A stretch of 64,000 nucleotides of DNA from NCBI RefSeq assembly GCF_002236105.1, contig NZ_NIWU01000009.1, forward strand, positions 1 through 64,000. The letters run 5' to 3'. The notes under the pieces were generated by a model. The model was not told the DNA's origin. It saw only the letters and a program-made list of their open reading frames with translations, and did no database searches. The translations under genes and the position numbers were made by a program. Positions within the stretch are counted from its first letter, which is position 1. Each line of letters begins with the position of its first letter. This stretch comes from Pseudomonas umsongensis. GTDB lineage: Bacteria; Pseudomonadota; Gammaproteobacteria; Pseudomonadales; Pseudomonadaceae. This document shows positions 54,407-63,566 of the stretch, piece by piece.

Positions 54407-54459
54407 GACCTCGTGCGCAAGGCCGCCGCTCCTCTTGGAGCGCGGTCTTGCCCGTGGCG

Positions 54460-56370
54460 TTAATCTTCCTGCATCCCCTTGAGCTTGCGGTACAGCGTCG
54501 CGCGCCCGATCCCCAGGCTGCGCGCGGCAGCCGAGAGGTTACCGCCGCTCGCCTCCACCGCCGCCTTGATTGCGCGCTGTTTGGAGGCCAGCAGGGTATC
54601 CCCCGCCTGTGGCTGCGGCTGCGACTGCGGCTTGCCTGCCGCTGGCGAGGCCGGGGTATCACCAACCTCCATTACGTCGTCCGGCAGGTGCTGCAGGCCG
54701 ATCTCGCCTTCATTCTCGGCCAGGGCGGCGGCCAGGCGCAGGGTCTGGTAAAGCTGGCGGACATTGCCAGGCCAGCGATAGGCCAACAGCGCCTGCAGCG
54801 CCGCCTTGTTCAGCCTGGGCGCCTGCTGTGCGGTGTTTTCGGCGCACAACAGGTGCTGGATCAGTTCCACTAGATCGTGCCGTTCGCGCAACGCTGGCAG
54901 CACCACGCGCAGGCCGTTGATGCGGTAGTAGAGATCCTCGCGGAATCCATGGTTGGCGCTGAGCTGCTTGAGGTCGCGGTGGGTGGCGCAGATCAGCGCG
55001 CAGTCCACCTTGATCACCTCGCTGCTGCCAAGGCGGGTCAGGCTGCGCTCCTGCAACACGCGCAGCAGGCGACCCTGCAGCTCCTGGGGCATGTCGCCGA
55101 TCTCGTCGAGGAACAGGGTGCCCTTGTGCGCCTGTTCGATCTTGCCGCTGGCGCCGCCCTTGCGGCTGCCCGTAAAGGCACCTTCGGCGTGGCCGAACAA
55201 TTCCGACTCGATCAGGCTGGCCGGAATGGACGAGCAGTTGATCGCGATGAAGGCTTCGCCAGCGCGGCTGCTGCCTTCGTGCAACAGACGGGCGAAGACC
55301 TCCTTGCCAGTGCCTGTCTCGCCGTTGATCAATACCGGGATGTCGCGGGCGAAGGCCTTGCGTGCGCGGGCCAGAGCCTCCTGCAGGGTCGGATCCTGCA
55401 GACAGGGGCCGGCTTGCGGCGGTGGCAGCGGCTCGGCGGTTTTCGCACGCGAGAGTACCGGAGGCTGTCCCCGCATCGGTTTCTGCCCGGGGCCGAGCGT
55501 GATGCAAGCATGCAGTTCGCCGCGGTGGTGACTGCGCAGGCGCAACGGCGCGCTGAGGTCGTGGCGGCAGTAACAGGTGGCATGAACGAAGGGCATGTCG
55601 AACAGTTCGGCGAAGTCCAGGCCGGTCTGGATCTCGCCGAGCGTCAACAACTGTGCGGCGATGCGGTTGGCGCAGCGCAGTTTGCCGGCAGGATCGAAGG
55701 CCAGCAGGCCTTCCAGTGGCGTGCCGAGGATGTCCAGGCGATGGTGCAAGTGCACCAGCAGCACATCGCCGAGCTGGGCGAACATGCGGTTTTCGATGGC
55801 ACGCGCGGCGAACACCAGGGAATCGAGGGTGTACACCGAGGGCACGCCATGTTTGCTGCTGGCGTCCAGTACCCCGACTATGCCGCCATCCAGGCCGAAG
55901 ATCGGCGTGGCCAGGCAGGAGAACTGGCGAGCCTCCTCCAGGTAATGCTCCTCGCCGACAAAAAATACCGAGTCGCGCTCGGTGAGGACGCAACTTGGTG
56001 CGGTGGTGCCGACGTTTTGTTCGGAGATCTGCGCACCGACGCGGAACACCTGATTCAACTCGCGGTTGTCCGGGCTGAGTCGGCCCAGGCTGCTGAGCAC
56101 CACGCCTTCCAGATCGAGGCAGGCCAGCACCCAGTCTTTCGGCGACAGGGCGGCGTGCAGCTGCTCCATCTCCGGAGCGGCGCAGGTCAGCAACAGGCGA
56201 TTGCTTTCAGCGATCTGCTCGCGACTGGCAACCACCGGCGCGTCAAACAGCAGATTGTCGCGCTGGCACAGGCCGTAATTCTGCGAGCGCTGCCAGGATC
56301 TCTCGATCACTTGTGAGTCGACGAAACGCTTGCGCGAAGGGGGTGTCGCGGGGCTGCTGGATTTGGGCAT
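54460..56370 (-). CDS. Sigma-54-dependent activator, AcoR-like
   Basis: A 636-residue enhancer-binding protein. Residues about 60-200 are a GAF-type sensor domain, about 215-300 a PAS-like region, then the AAA+ core with Walker A GETGTGKE (350-357), a sigma-54-contact loop GAFTGS (397-402; the usual last residue is Ala), Walker B LFLDEIGD (419-426), and a Fis-type helix-turn-helix at the end (NLSAAARSLGIGRATLYRKLK). I start at the ATG at 56370. It is convergent with the aldehyde dehydrogenase operon and divergent from the channel/alcohol dehydrogenase operon, and both have sigma-54 promoters, so it is the likely activator of both. Confidence 0.92.
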   Translation of the reverse strand: MPKSSSPATPPSRKRFVDSQVIERSWQRSQNYGLCQRDNLLFDAPVVASREQIAESNRLLLTCAAPEMEQLHAALSPKDWVLACLDLEGVVLSSLGRLSPDNRELNQVFRVGAQISEQNVGTTAPSCVLTERDSVFFVGEEHYLEEARQFSCLATPIFGLDGGIVGVLDASSKHGVPSVYTLDSLVFAARAIENRMFAQLGDVLLVHLHHRLDILGTPLEGLLAFDPAGKLRCANRIAAQLLTLGEIQTGLDFAELFDMPFVHATCYCRHDLSAPLRLRSHHRGELHACITLGPGQKPMRGQPPVLSRAKTAEPLPPPQAGPCLQDPTLQEALARARKAFARDIPVLINGETGTGKEVFARLLHEGSSRAGEAFIAINCSSIPASLIESELFGHAEGAFTGSRKGGASGKIEQAHKGTLFLDEIGDMPQELQGRLLRVLQERSLTRLGSSEVIKVDCALICATHRDLKQLSANHGFREDLYYRINGLRVVLPALRERHDLVELIQHLLCAENTAQQAPRLNKAALQALLAYRWPGNVRQLYQTLRLAAALAENEGEIGLQHLPDDVMEVGDTPASPAAGKPQSQPQPQAGDTLLASKQRAIKAAVEASGGNLSAAARSLGIGRATLYRKLKGMQED

Positions 56371-56424
56371 GGCATGCGTCTCGCGGCCGAATGTCTCGAA
56401 GTGGGCCAGCTCGACCCCAAGCCA

Positions 56425-56443
56425 CTGTCTCAAATTGAGCCAG
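56425..56443 (+). promoter_or_regulatory. Putative activator site (UAS) upstream of the channel/alcohol dehydrogenase operon
   Basis: CTGTCTC-N5-GAGCCAG, a near-perfect 7-bp inverted repeat related to 52381-52399. It ends 94 nt before the -24 element at 56538. A further palindrome GCGGGA-N4-TCCCGC lies at 56451-56466. Confidence 0.65.
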
Positions 56444-56537
56444 CGATACAGCGGGACTCTTCCCGCACTGCCTTCGACACTTCTTATTATTACTCAAGCC
56501 ATTGATTTAAAAGCTTTTTTATTAAGCCATAAAAAGC

Positions 56538-56553
56538 TGGCACAAGCTCTGCT
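56538..56553 (+). promoter_or_regulatory. Sigma-54 promoter of the channel/alcohol dehydrogenase operon
   Basis: TGGCACAAGCTCTGCT has the -24 TGGCAC and -12 GC with the required ten-base spacing, differing from the consensus TTGC only by a C for the first T. It lies 75 nt upstream of the channel start and divergent from the activator gene. Confidence 0.8.
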
Positions 56554-56628
56554 CAATGACTTCACGTTAGTCCGGATAACCGCTCCGGCACTAAGTTGAT
56601 CATAAACAAAAACAATAAAGGTAATGTC

Positions 56629-57561
56629 ATGAAAATGAGCACAGAGCCGGCTCCTCGTAGCCCGGGCTGGCCACCACACAAGTTTCGCCTGGCCCATCTG
56701 TTGCACGCTTCGCTCTTCGGCCTGCTGGCCGGTTTCTCTTGCAGCACCCTGGCGGTGGACGTCGATGCCGGCGATTACACCGCACTTCCCGAAGGCACCA
56801 ACCTGGGCCTGGTCTATTACCAGCATGCCGAACGCAATGCCCTCTACTCCGACGGCCACAAGGTACCGATCGATGCCGGCCTGGATTCCGACATCGGTAT
56901 TTTGCGCGGCGTGCACTTCACCAAAATTGGCGATTACATCGTCGACCCGCAGTTCCTCCTGCCGTTCGGCAACTTGCGAGCCAAGGATGATCTGCAAGAC
57001 CTGGGCAACGACAGCGGCACTGGCGACCTGATCCTTGCCGCCACCGTCTGGCTGCTGAATGAACCGAAAAATCGCCGCTACTTCGGCATCACCCCGTTCC
57101 TCTACGTACCCACTGGGAGCTACGACAAGGACCGCGCGATCAACCTCGGCGAGAACCGCTGGAAGCTCGCCCTGCAAGCGGGCTATATCACCGGCCTGAC
57201 CGAAAAGCTGACCCTCGATCTGGTCGGCGACGTGACGCTCTTTGGCCACAACGACGACTTCGGTAGAGCCAGCGAAACCCAGAAGCAGGACCCTCTCTAT
57301 CAGGGCCAGGCTTTTCTACGCTACAACTTCACCGAGCGTTTCGATGTGCGCGCGGGCGTTTCGAAGCTCTGGGGCGGTGAAAGCAACATCAGTGACATAG
57401 ATATGGACGACAAGCCGGGCACCAGCAAATTCACGGTCGGCACGTCGTACTTCGTCACCCCGAGCACCCAGTTGATGGTCAATTACGGGCAGGACATCGC
57501 GGTGGACAACGGCTTCGAGGAGGACAGCCGCATCAACTTGCGCATCCTGCAGCTGTTCTAG
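56629..57561 (+). CDS. Outer-membrane transporter of the phenol_MetA_deg family (copy 2)
   Basis: A 310-residue predicted beta-barrel, paralogous to the copy at 50247 with the same motifs (YYQHAER, LYSDGHK, LDSDIGILR, QFLLPFG, SGTGDLILA, LGENRWK, LWGGE, NYGQD). The signal peptide is unusually far in (about residues 22-42, ending CSTLA), after a basic, proline-containing extension. AAAGG lies seven bases before the ATG at 56629. It is the first gene of the operon with the PQQ alcohol dehydrogenase, so it likely lets the alcohol in. Confidence 0.85.
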   Translation: MKMSTEPAPRSPGWPPHKFRLAHLLHASLFGLLAGFSCSTLAVDVDAGDYTALPEGTNLGLVYYQHAERNALYSDGHKVPIDAGLDSDIGILRGVHFTKIGDYIVDPQFLLPFGNLRAKDDLQDLGNDSGTGDLILAATVWLLNEPKNRRYFGITPFLYVPTGSYDKDRAINLGENRWKLALQAGYITGLTEKLTLDLVGDVTLFGHNDDFGRASETQKQDPLYQGQAFLRYNFTERFDVRAGVSKLWGGESNISDIDMDDKPGTSKFTVGTSYFVTPSTQLMVNYGQDIAVDNGFEEDSRINLRILQLF

Positions 57562-57616
57562 CCACCGCCGCTCGCCAGGGTCTCATTCCAATTTCAATAA
57601 CAGGAGTCCTGCGTCT

Positions 57617-59713
57617 ATGAACACGCAGTCTGCATCCCGAATTCTCGCTGGCCTGGCCTTCGCCTTGCTGGCGCCGCTGGCCGTCGCCGCACAGGTCGAC
57701 CAGGCCGCCATCATTGCCAGCAAGCAAGACGGTAGCCAATGGCTCAGCCATGGCCGCACCTACGACGAACAGCGCTTCAGCCCCCTGGACCAGATCACCG
57801 CGAAGAACGCCGACAAGCTGGGCCTGGCCTGGTCCCTCGACCTTGATAACCACCGTGGCCTGGAAGCCACGCCGCTCTTCGCCGACGGCGTGCTCTACAC
57901 ATCGCTGTCCTGGAGCCGCGCGATGGCGGTGGATGCGCGCACCGGCAAGACGCTCTGGACCTTCGATCCGCAGATCGCCCGCGAAAAAGCCCGCGACGCC
58001 TGCTGCGACGCGGTCAATCGCGGCGTCGCGCTGTGGAACGGCAAGGTCTTCATTGGCACCCTGGACGGGCGACTGATTGCCCTCGATGCAAAAACCGGCA
58101 AAGAGGTGTGGAGCCAGCAGACCACCGACAACAGCAAGCCCTACACCATTACCGGCGCGCCACGTGTGGTGAAGGGCAAGGTCATCATCGGCAACGGCGG
58201 CGCCGAATACGGCGTGCGCGGCTACTTCTCCGCCTATGATGCCGAGACCGGCAAGATGGCTTGGCGCTTCTACACGGTGCCCGGCGACCCGAACCAGCCC
58301 TACGAACACCCAGAGCTGGCCGAAGCGGCCAAGACCTGGAAGGGTGACGAGTACTGGAAGCTTGGGGGCGGCGGCACGGTATGGGACGGCATGGCCTATG
58401 ACCCTGAGCTGGACCTGCTGTACGTCGGCACCGGCAATGGTTCGCCGTGGAACCGCGAGCTGCGTAGCCCCGGTGGCGGCGACAACCTCTACCTGTCCTC
58501 GATCCTCGCGCTCAACCCGGACACCGGTCGGCTGGCCTGGCACTATCAGGTGACCCCGGGCGACTCCTGGGACTTCACCGCCACCCAGCAGATTACCCTG
58601 GCGACCCTGGAGATCGGCGGCAAGCCGCGCAAGGTGCTGATGCAAGCGCCGAAAAACGGCTTCTTCTACGTCATCGACCGCCAGACCGGCGAGCTGCTCT
58701 CTGCCGAAAAATTCGGCAAGGTCACCTGGGCCGAGAAGATCGACCTGGCGACCGGCAAGCCGGTGGAGGCGCCCGGTGTGCGCTACGAGAAAGAGCCTAT
58801 CGTCATGTGGCCGAGCCCCTTCGGCGCGCACGGCTGGCATTCGATGTCATTCAACCCGCAAACCGGCCTGGTTTATATTCCCTATCAGGAGATCCCGGGT
58901 GTCTATCGCAACGAAGGCAAGGACTTCATAAAGCGCAAGGGCTTCAACACCGGCGCGGGCTTCTCCGACGCCACCGAGATTCCCCGCGAGGCTGTTTCCG
59001 GTGCATTGCTGGCCTGGGACCCGGTCAAGCAAAAGGAATCCTGGCGCGTACCCTACGATCACTACTGGAACGGCGGCACCCTCAGCACCGCCGGTAACCT
59101 GGTGTTCCAGGGTACGGCCAACGGCAACTTCGTCGCTTATTCCGCAGACAAGGGAAAAAAACTCTGGTCGTTCGGCGCACAGACCGGCATCGTCGCAGCC
59201 CCCATCACCTACAGCCTGGACGGTGAGCAGTACATCGCCGTGATGGCCGGTTGGGGCGGTGTCGCCCCGCTGATCGGAGGCGATGCCGCCGTCGCGCCGG
59301 GAGCCGGTAACCTCAGCCGCCTGCTGGTGTTCAAGCTCGATGGCAAGGCCTCCCTTCCGCCACTGCCGGAAAAAGCCGTGGTGGCGGTGAACCGCACGCC
59401 AACACCGGTCGACGCTCCCGCCGCGGATATCGCCGCCGGCCAGCAGTTGTACGGCGCCTACTGCTCCGTCTGCCACGGTGTGGGCGCGCAAAGTGGTGGC
59501 TTGATCCCCGATCTGCGCAATTCCGATGAATCGCGCCGCCACTTGTTCCAGCAGATTGTCCTGGACGGCGTACTGCGGCCGCTAGGCATGCCCTCCTTCA
59601 AGGACAGCCTCGAGCCCGCCGATGTCGAGAAGATCAAGCACTACGTCATGAGCCAGGAGTACGCCGCTTACCTCAAGGCACAGCAACCGGTTGCGGCCAA
59701 GGCCACGCCGTAG
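57617..59713 (+). CDS. PQQ- and haem c-dependent alcohol dehydrogenase (type II quinohaemoprotein)
   Basis: A 698-residue periplasmic enzyme with a signal peptide ending AVAA. Residues about 35-580 form the eight-bladed PQQ propeller; the vicinal disulfide C129-C130 (DACCDAV), N274 (GTGNGSPWN) and the catalytic D319 (GDSWDF) are present. The residue two places after D319 is Thr, not Asp, so it is a calcium-type rather than lanthanide-type enzyme. The C-terminal domain has a haem c site C616-x-x-C619-H (CSVCHG) and an axial Met in LGMPSF (M658). Electrons would pass to azurin or a cytochrome. It is followed by pqqA. Confidence 0.93.
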
Positions 59714-59801
59714 ACGTAGCGTAAAAGTGGCGAGTCCGGATGACCGCGCTCGCCACCCTGCCGGGCAACTAACCAACCCAAAAACAATGAGGAACTCGAT
59801 C

Positions 59802-59873
59802 ATGTGGACCAAACCTGCCTACACCGACCTGCGCATTGGCTTCGAAGTCACGATGTACTTCGCCAACCGGTGA
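59802..59873 (+). CDS. pqqA: PQQ precursor peptide PqqA
   Basis: A 23-residue peptide, the substrate for PQQ synthesis. The conserved core FEVTMYF carries Glu15 and Tyr19, which are joined by PqqE to form PQQ. GAGGAA lies eight bases before the ATG at 59802. It follows the alcohol dehydrogenase gene by 88 nt and precedes a REP pair and pqqC, with no pqqB between. Confidence 0.93.
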
Positions 59874-59916
59874 CCCTGTAGTGACGGCATGAGTCTTGTG
59901 CTGTAACCGATGGCCC

Positions 59917-59983
59917 CTTCGCGAGCAGGCTCGCTCCCACAGGGGGAAGGCGATCTACTGTGGGAGCGAGCCTGCTCGCGAAG
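59917..59983. repeat. Inverted pair of REP elements, family B, between pqqA and pqqC
   Basis: Inverted copies of CGAGCAGGCTCGCTCCCAC and its complement (59917-59941 and 59959-59983) lie in the 159-nt gap where pqqB normally sits. A REP doublet inside an operon could end or stabilise part of the message, giving extra pqqA transcript. Confidence 0.88.
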
Positions 59984-60032
59984 AGGCCGGTAATAACGCC
60001 TCATTTCTACGGCTGTTCGTTGGAGAACCGCA

Positions 60033-60785
60033 ATGACCGACACCCCCATGTCCCCCGCCGAATTCGAAGCCGCCCTGCGCGCCAAGGGCGCCTACTACCA
60101 CATCCACCACCCCTACCACGTGGCGATGTACGAAGGCCGGGCCACCCGCGAGCAGATCCAGGGCTGGGTTGCCAACCGCTTTTACTATCAGGTGAACATC
60201 CCCCTGAAGGACGCGGCCATCCTGGCCAATTGCCCGGACCGCGAGGTCCGTCGCGAATGGATTCAACGCCTGCTCGACCATGACGGCGCCCCCGGCGAAG
60301 ACGGCGGTATCGAAGCCTGGCTGCGCCTGGGCCAGGCCGTCGGTCTCGACCCGGACCAATTGCGCTCCCAGGAACTGGTACTGCCCGGCGTGCGTTTTGC
60401 TGTCGACGCCTACGTCAACTTCGCCCGTCGCGCCCGTTGGCAGGAAGCGGCCAGCAGCTCGCTGACCGAGCTGTTCGCCCCGCAGATCCACCAATCGCGC
60501 CTGGACAGCTGGCCGCAGCACTACCCGTGGATCGACCCCACCGGCTACGCGTATTTCCGCACCCGCCTGGGCCAGGCGCGGCGCGATGTCGAGCACGGCC
60601 TGGCCATCACCCTCGAGCACTACACGACCCGGGAAGGCCAGGAGCGCATGCTGGAAATTCTCCAGTTCAAACTGGACATACTTTGGAGCATGCTCGATGC
60701 CATGAGCATGGCCTATGAGTTGAACCGCCCGCCCTACCATACGGTGACGAGTGAACGGGTCTGGCACAAAGGAATCCCCCTATGA
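60033..60785 (+). CDS. pqqC: Pyrroloquinoline-quinone synthase PqqC
   Basis: A 250-residue cofactorless oxidase that performs the final ring closure and oxidation to PQQ. The all-helical heme-oxygenase-like fold is evident, with ANRFYYQVNIPLKDAAILANC and LTLEHYTTRE-like helix (ITLEHYTTREGQERM) as family markers. TGGAG lies ten bases before the ATG at 60033. The next gene overlaps it by four bases (ATGA). Confidence 0.95.
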   Translation: MTDTPMSPAEFEAALRAKGAYYHIHHPYHVAMYEGRATREQIQGWVANRFYYQVNIPLKDAAILANCPDREVRREWIQRLLDHDGAPGEDGGIEAWLRLGQAVGLDPDQLRSQELVLPGVRFAVDAYVNFARRARWQEAASSSLTELFAPQIHQSRLDSWPQHYPWIDPTGYAYFRTRLGQARRDVEHGLAITLEHYTTREGQERMLEILQFKLDILWSMLDAMSMAYELNRPPYHTVTSERVWHKGIPL

Positions 60786-61057
60786 GTTTCGATCGCAGCA
60801 AGACCCCGTCATGGCGTCCTGGCTACCGTTTCCAGTACGAACCGGCACAGAAAGGCCACGTGCTGCTGTACCCGGAAGGCATGATTAAACTCAATGAAAG
60901 CGCCGCGCTGATTGGCGGCTTGATCGATGGCGAGCGCAATGTCGCCGCGATTATCAAGGAACTCAACCAGCAGTTCCCCGATGTGCCTGAGCTCGGTGAC
61001 GACATCGAGCAATTCATGGAGGTTGCCCGTGCGCAGCACTGGATCGAACTTGCCTGA
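60782..61057 (+). CDS. pqqD: PqqA-binding chaperone PqqD
   Basis: A 91-residue protein that binds the PqqA peptide and presents it to PqqE. The RRE-type fold is shown by PGYRFQYEPAQKGHVLLYPEGMIKLNESAALI and the C-terminal VPELGDDIEQFMEVARAQHWI. It overlaps pqqC by four bases and pqqE by 29 bases. Confidence 0.95.
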   Translation: MSFDRSKTPSWRPGYRFQYEPAQKGHVLLYPEGMIKLNESAALIGGLIDGERNVAAIIKELNQQFPDVPELGDDIEQFMEVARAQHWIELA

Positions 61058-62204
61058 TTCATCCAGGCAAGTGCCGCCCAAGCCCGAGATCGGCCTGCCC
61101 CTTTGGTTGCTGGCCGAACTGACTTATCGCTGCCCGCTGCAATGCCCGTACTGCTCCAATCCGCTGGATTTTGCCGAACAAGGCCAGGAGTTGAGTACCG
61201 AGCAGTGGATCAAGGTGTTCCGCGAGGCCCGCGAGATTGGCGCGGCGCAGTTGGGCTTTTCCGGTGGTGAGCCGTTGGTGCGCCAGGACCTCGCCGAGCT
61301 GATTGGCGAAGCGCGCCAGCTGGGGTTCTACACCAACCTGATCACCTCCGGCATCGGCCTGACCGAGCAGAAAATCAGCGATTTCAAAAAGGCCGGTCTC
61401 GATCACATCCAGATCAGTTTCCAGGCCAGCGACGAGCAGGTGAACAACCTGCTGGCGGGCTCGAAAAAAGCCTTCGCGCAAAAGCTGGAAATGGCCCGCG
61501 CCGTGAAAGCCCATGGCTACCCGATGGTGCTGAACTTCGTCACCCATCGGCACAACATCGACAAGATCGACCGCATCATCGAGCTGTGCATTGCCCTGGA
61601 GGCCGACTTCGTCGAACTCGCCACCTGCCAGTTCTACGGCTGGGCGCAACTCAACCGGGTGGGGCTGCTGCCGACCCGGGAACAGCTTGTTCGTGCGGAG
61701 CGCGTTACCAACGAATACCGCGCCAAACTGGAAGCCGAAGGGCATCCGTGCAAGTTGATTTTCGTCACCCCGGACTACTACGAAGAACGCCCGAAAGCCT
61801 GCATGAACGGCTGGGGCAGTATCTTCCTGACGGTCACACCGGACGGCACCGCCCTGCCCTGTCATGGCGCCCGACAGCTGCCGGTGCAGTTTCCCAACGT
61901 GCGCGAGCACAGCATGCAGCACATCTGGTACGACTCGTTCGGCTTCAACCGCTTTCGCGGTTACGACTGGATGCCCGAGCCATGCCGCTCCTGCGACGAG
62001 AAAGAAAAGGACTTCGGCGGCTGTCGCTGCCAGGCCTTCATGCTCACGGGGGATGCGCGCAACGCCGACCCGGTGTGCAGCAAGTCGCCTCATCACGGCG
62101 TGATCCTCAAGGCCCGCGAAGAGGCCGAGCACGCGACCCAGACCATTGAACAACTGGCCTTTCGCAATGAACGAAACTCACGCCTGATCGTCAAGAACGG
62201 TTGA
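61029..62204 (+). CDS. pqqE: PqqA peptide cyclase PqqE (radical SAM)
   Basis: A 391-residue radical-SAM enzyme that forms the Glu-Tyr carbon link in PqqA. The SAM cluster motif is C35-x3-C39-x2-C42 (YRCPLQCPYC), and the C-terminal SPASM-type Cys set (CMNGWGSIF, CHGAR, CRSCDEKEKDFGGCRCQAF) binds auxiliary clusters. I chose the GTG at 61029, within the pqqD end, because GGAGG lies six bases upstream; a longer frame from 60927 has no such site. No further pqq gene follows. Confidence 0.94.
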   Translation: MRSTGSNLPDSSRQVPPKPEIGLPLWLLAELTYRCPLQCPYCSNPLDFAEQGQELSTEQWIKVFREAREIGAAQLGFSGGEPLVRQDLAELIGEARQLGFYTNLITSGIGLTEQKISDFKKAGLDHIQISFQASDEQVNNLLAGSKKAFAQKLEMARAVKAHGYPMVLNFVTHRHNIDKIDRIIELCIALEADFVELATCQFYGWAQLNRVGLLPTREQLVRAERVTNEYRAKLEAEGHPCKLIFVTPDYYEERPKACMNGWGSIFLTVTPDGTALPCHGARQLPVQFPNVREHSMQHIWYDSFGFNRFRGYDWMPEPCRSCDEKEKDFGGCRCQAFMLTGDARNADPVCSKSPHHGVILKAREEAEHATQTIEQLAFRNERNSRLIVKNG

Positions 62205-62221
62205 ATGCGTTAACCCAGGAT

Positions 62222-63178
62222 TCAGGGCGACGGCAAGTACGCCATCACACGGGACTCGCCCATCAGCAGCGGCTGATTGAGTTCCGCGCAGGCACGCAAA
62301 TAGTCGGCTACCAGAGTGATCCGCTTGAGCTTGCGCAGATCCTCGCTGTAGTACATCCAGAACTGTCGAGTGACCTCGACCTCATCCGGCAGCACTTCAC
62401 ACAAGCGCGGGTCGGGACCGGCGAGGAAGCAGGGCAAAATGGCCAGCGCGCGGCCTTCCAAAGCCGCATGGTACTGGGAGACTACGCTGGTGCTGCGCAG
62501 GCGGCTGTGCGCGCCGGGCAGCAGGTCGTTCAGGTAGAGCAGCTTGAAGCTGAAGGCCAGGTCCTCGACATAGGTCACGAACGGGTGACTGGCCAAATCC
62601 TCGCTGCTGGTAATCGGTGGATGATCGGCCAGGTACTGCGGTGTCGCATACAGGCGCAAGCGATAGTCGCACAGGCGCGAACACACGTAGGGACCCCGTT
62701 CAGGGCGCTCCAGGGTGATGGCGATGTCCGCCTCGCGTCGCGACAGGTTGACGAAGTGCGGGACCGGCAGGATGTCCACTGAGATGTGCGGATAGTGAAT
62801 GATGAAATGGCTCATCTGCGTGGTGATGAAACAGGAGCCGAACGCTTCGGTACAGCCGATGCGCAAATGCCCGGCGAGCCCCGCGGTGGTTCCCGATACC
62901 TGCTCGCACGCTGCCAGCAATGTACTTTCCAATGATTCGGCGTGACTGATCAGGCGTTGCCCCTCGACCGTCATGACAAAACCCGACGCACGGGACTTCT
63001 CGAAAAGCAGTGCGCCAAGGCTTTGCTCAAGGGCGCGGATGCGCCTCGACACCGTGGTGTAGTCGACCCCCAGGCGGCGTGCTGCGCCACTGGCGGTGCG
63101 CGCACGGGCGACCTCGAGAAAGAAACGCATATCGTCCCAATTCACTTGGTTTTGCGTTGTGCGATTTTGCATATTCAT
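62222..63178 (-). CDS. LysR-family transcriptional regulator
   Basis: A 318-residue regulator. DDMRFFLEVARARTASGAARRLGVDYTTVSRRIRALEQSLGALLFEKS is the helix-turn-helix, followed by a LysR substrate domain (LRIGCTEAFGSCFITTQM). The start is one of two nearby ATG codons (63178 or 63172); 63178 is listed. It ends just after pqqE on the opposite strand and is divergent from the DUF485-actP operon, whose expression it may control. Confidence 0.9.
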   Translation of the reverse strand: MNMQNRTTQNQVNWDDMRFFLEVARARTASGAARRLGVDYTTVSRRIRALEQSLGALLFEKSRASGFVMTVEGQRLISHAESLESTLLAACEQVSGTTAGLAGHLRIGCTEAFGSCFITTQMSHFIIHYPHISVDILPVPHFVNLSRREADIAITLERPERGPYVCSRLCDYRLRLYATPQYLADHPPITSSEDLASHPFVTYVEDLAFSFKLLYLNDLLPGAHSRLRSTSVVSQYHAALEGRALAILPCFLAGPDPRLCEVLPDEVEVTRQFWMYYSEDLRKLKRITLVADYLRACAELNQPLLMGESRVMAYLPSP

Positions 63179-63566
63179 CAGGCTTTTCTGCCAATTCTTA
63201 TTGGAAATTAGCCAACATATACTCGCATCCAGCCTGGTTTTACCAGCAGCATTTCGCAAGCGGAAAGGCCCTGATTTCAATCAGGGCTGACGGCCTGAAT
63301 GCAGGCTCAAAAGCCTGTTTTCAAGGCGAAAAAAGGCAACTGCGCGGCAGTGCAATCTGTCGCATTCGTACCCACCGCGGGTTCATGCGGCGGGCCCACT
63401 GTTGGCACCCGATTTCGCCATCAACATCCCCTCGCCTCCGGAAGATCGCCAGGGCAGCAACGACTCCAGCAGCATTCAGGTGACGCTCCGTTTCGGAACG
63501 TCGCCCGGGTACCCGTACGCCCCTCAAAAGGCCGACAAACAACAATTAAAAAAGCGGAGCCTCACG
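63179..63566. promoter_or_regulatory. Divergent intergenic region upstream of DUF485-actP
   Basis: A 388-bp gap between the LysR gene and the DUF485 gene. Two open stretches run through it but neither has a start with a ribosome binding site. I see no clear operator or sigma-54 site; the promoters of both units should lie here. Confidence 0.4.

Noticed and set aside
54877..56316. 479-codon open frame antisense to the sigma-54 activator
   Set aside because: Same reason: the sense strand encodes a well-formed AAA+ activator, and the antisense product has no family features.
60927..61028. Longer start for pqqE
   Set aside because: It lies entirely within pqqD in another frame, has no ribosome binding site, and gives a low-complexity N-terminus. 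The GTG at 61029 has GGAGG six bases upstream.
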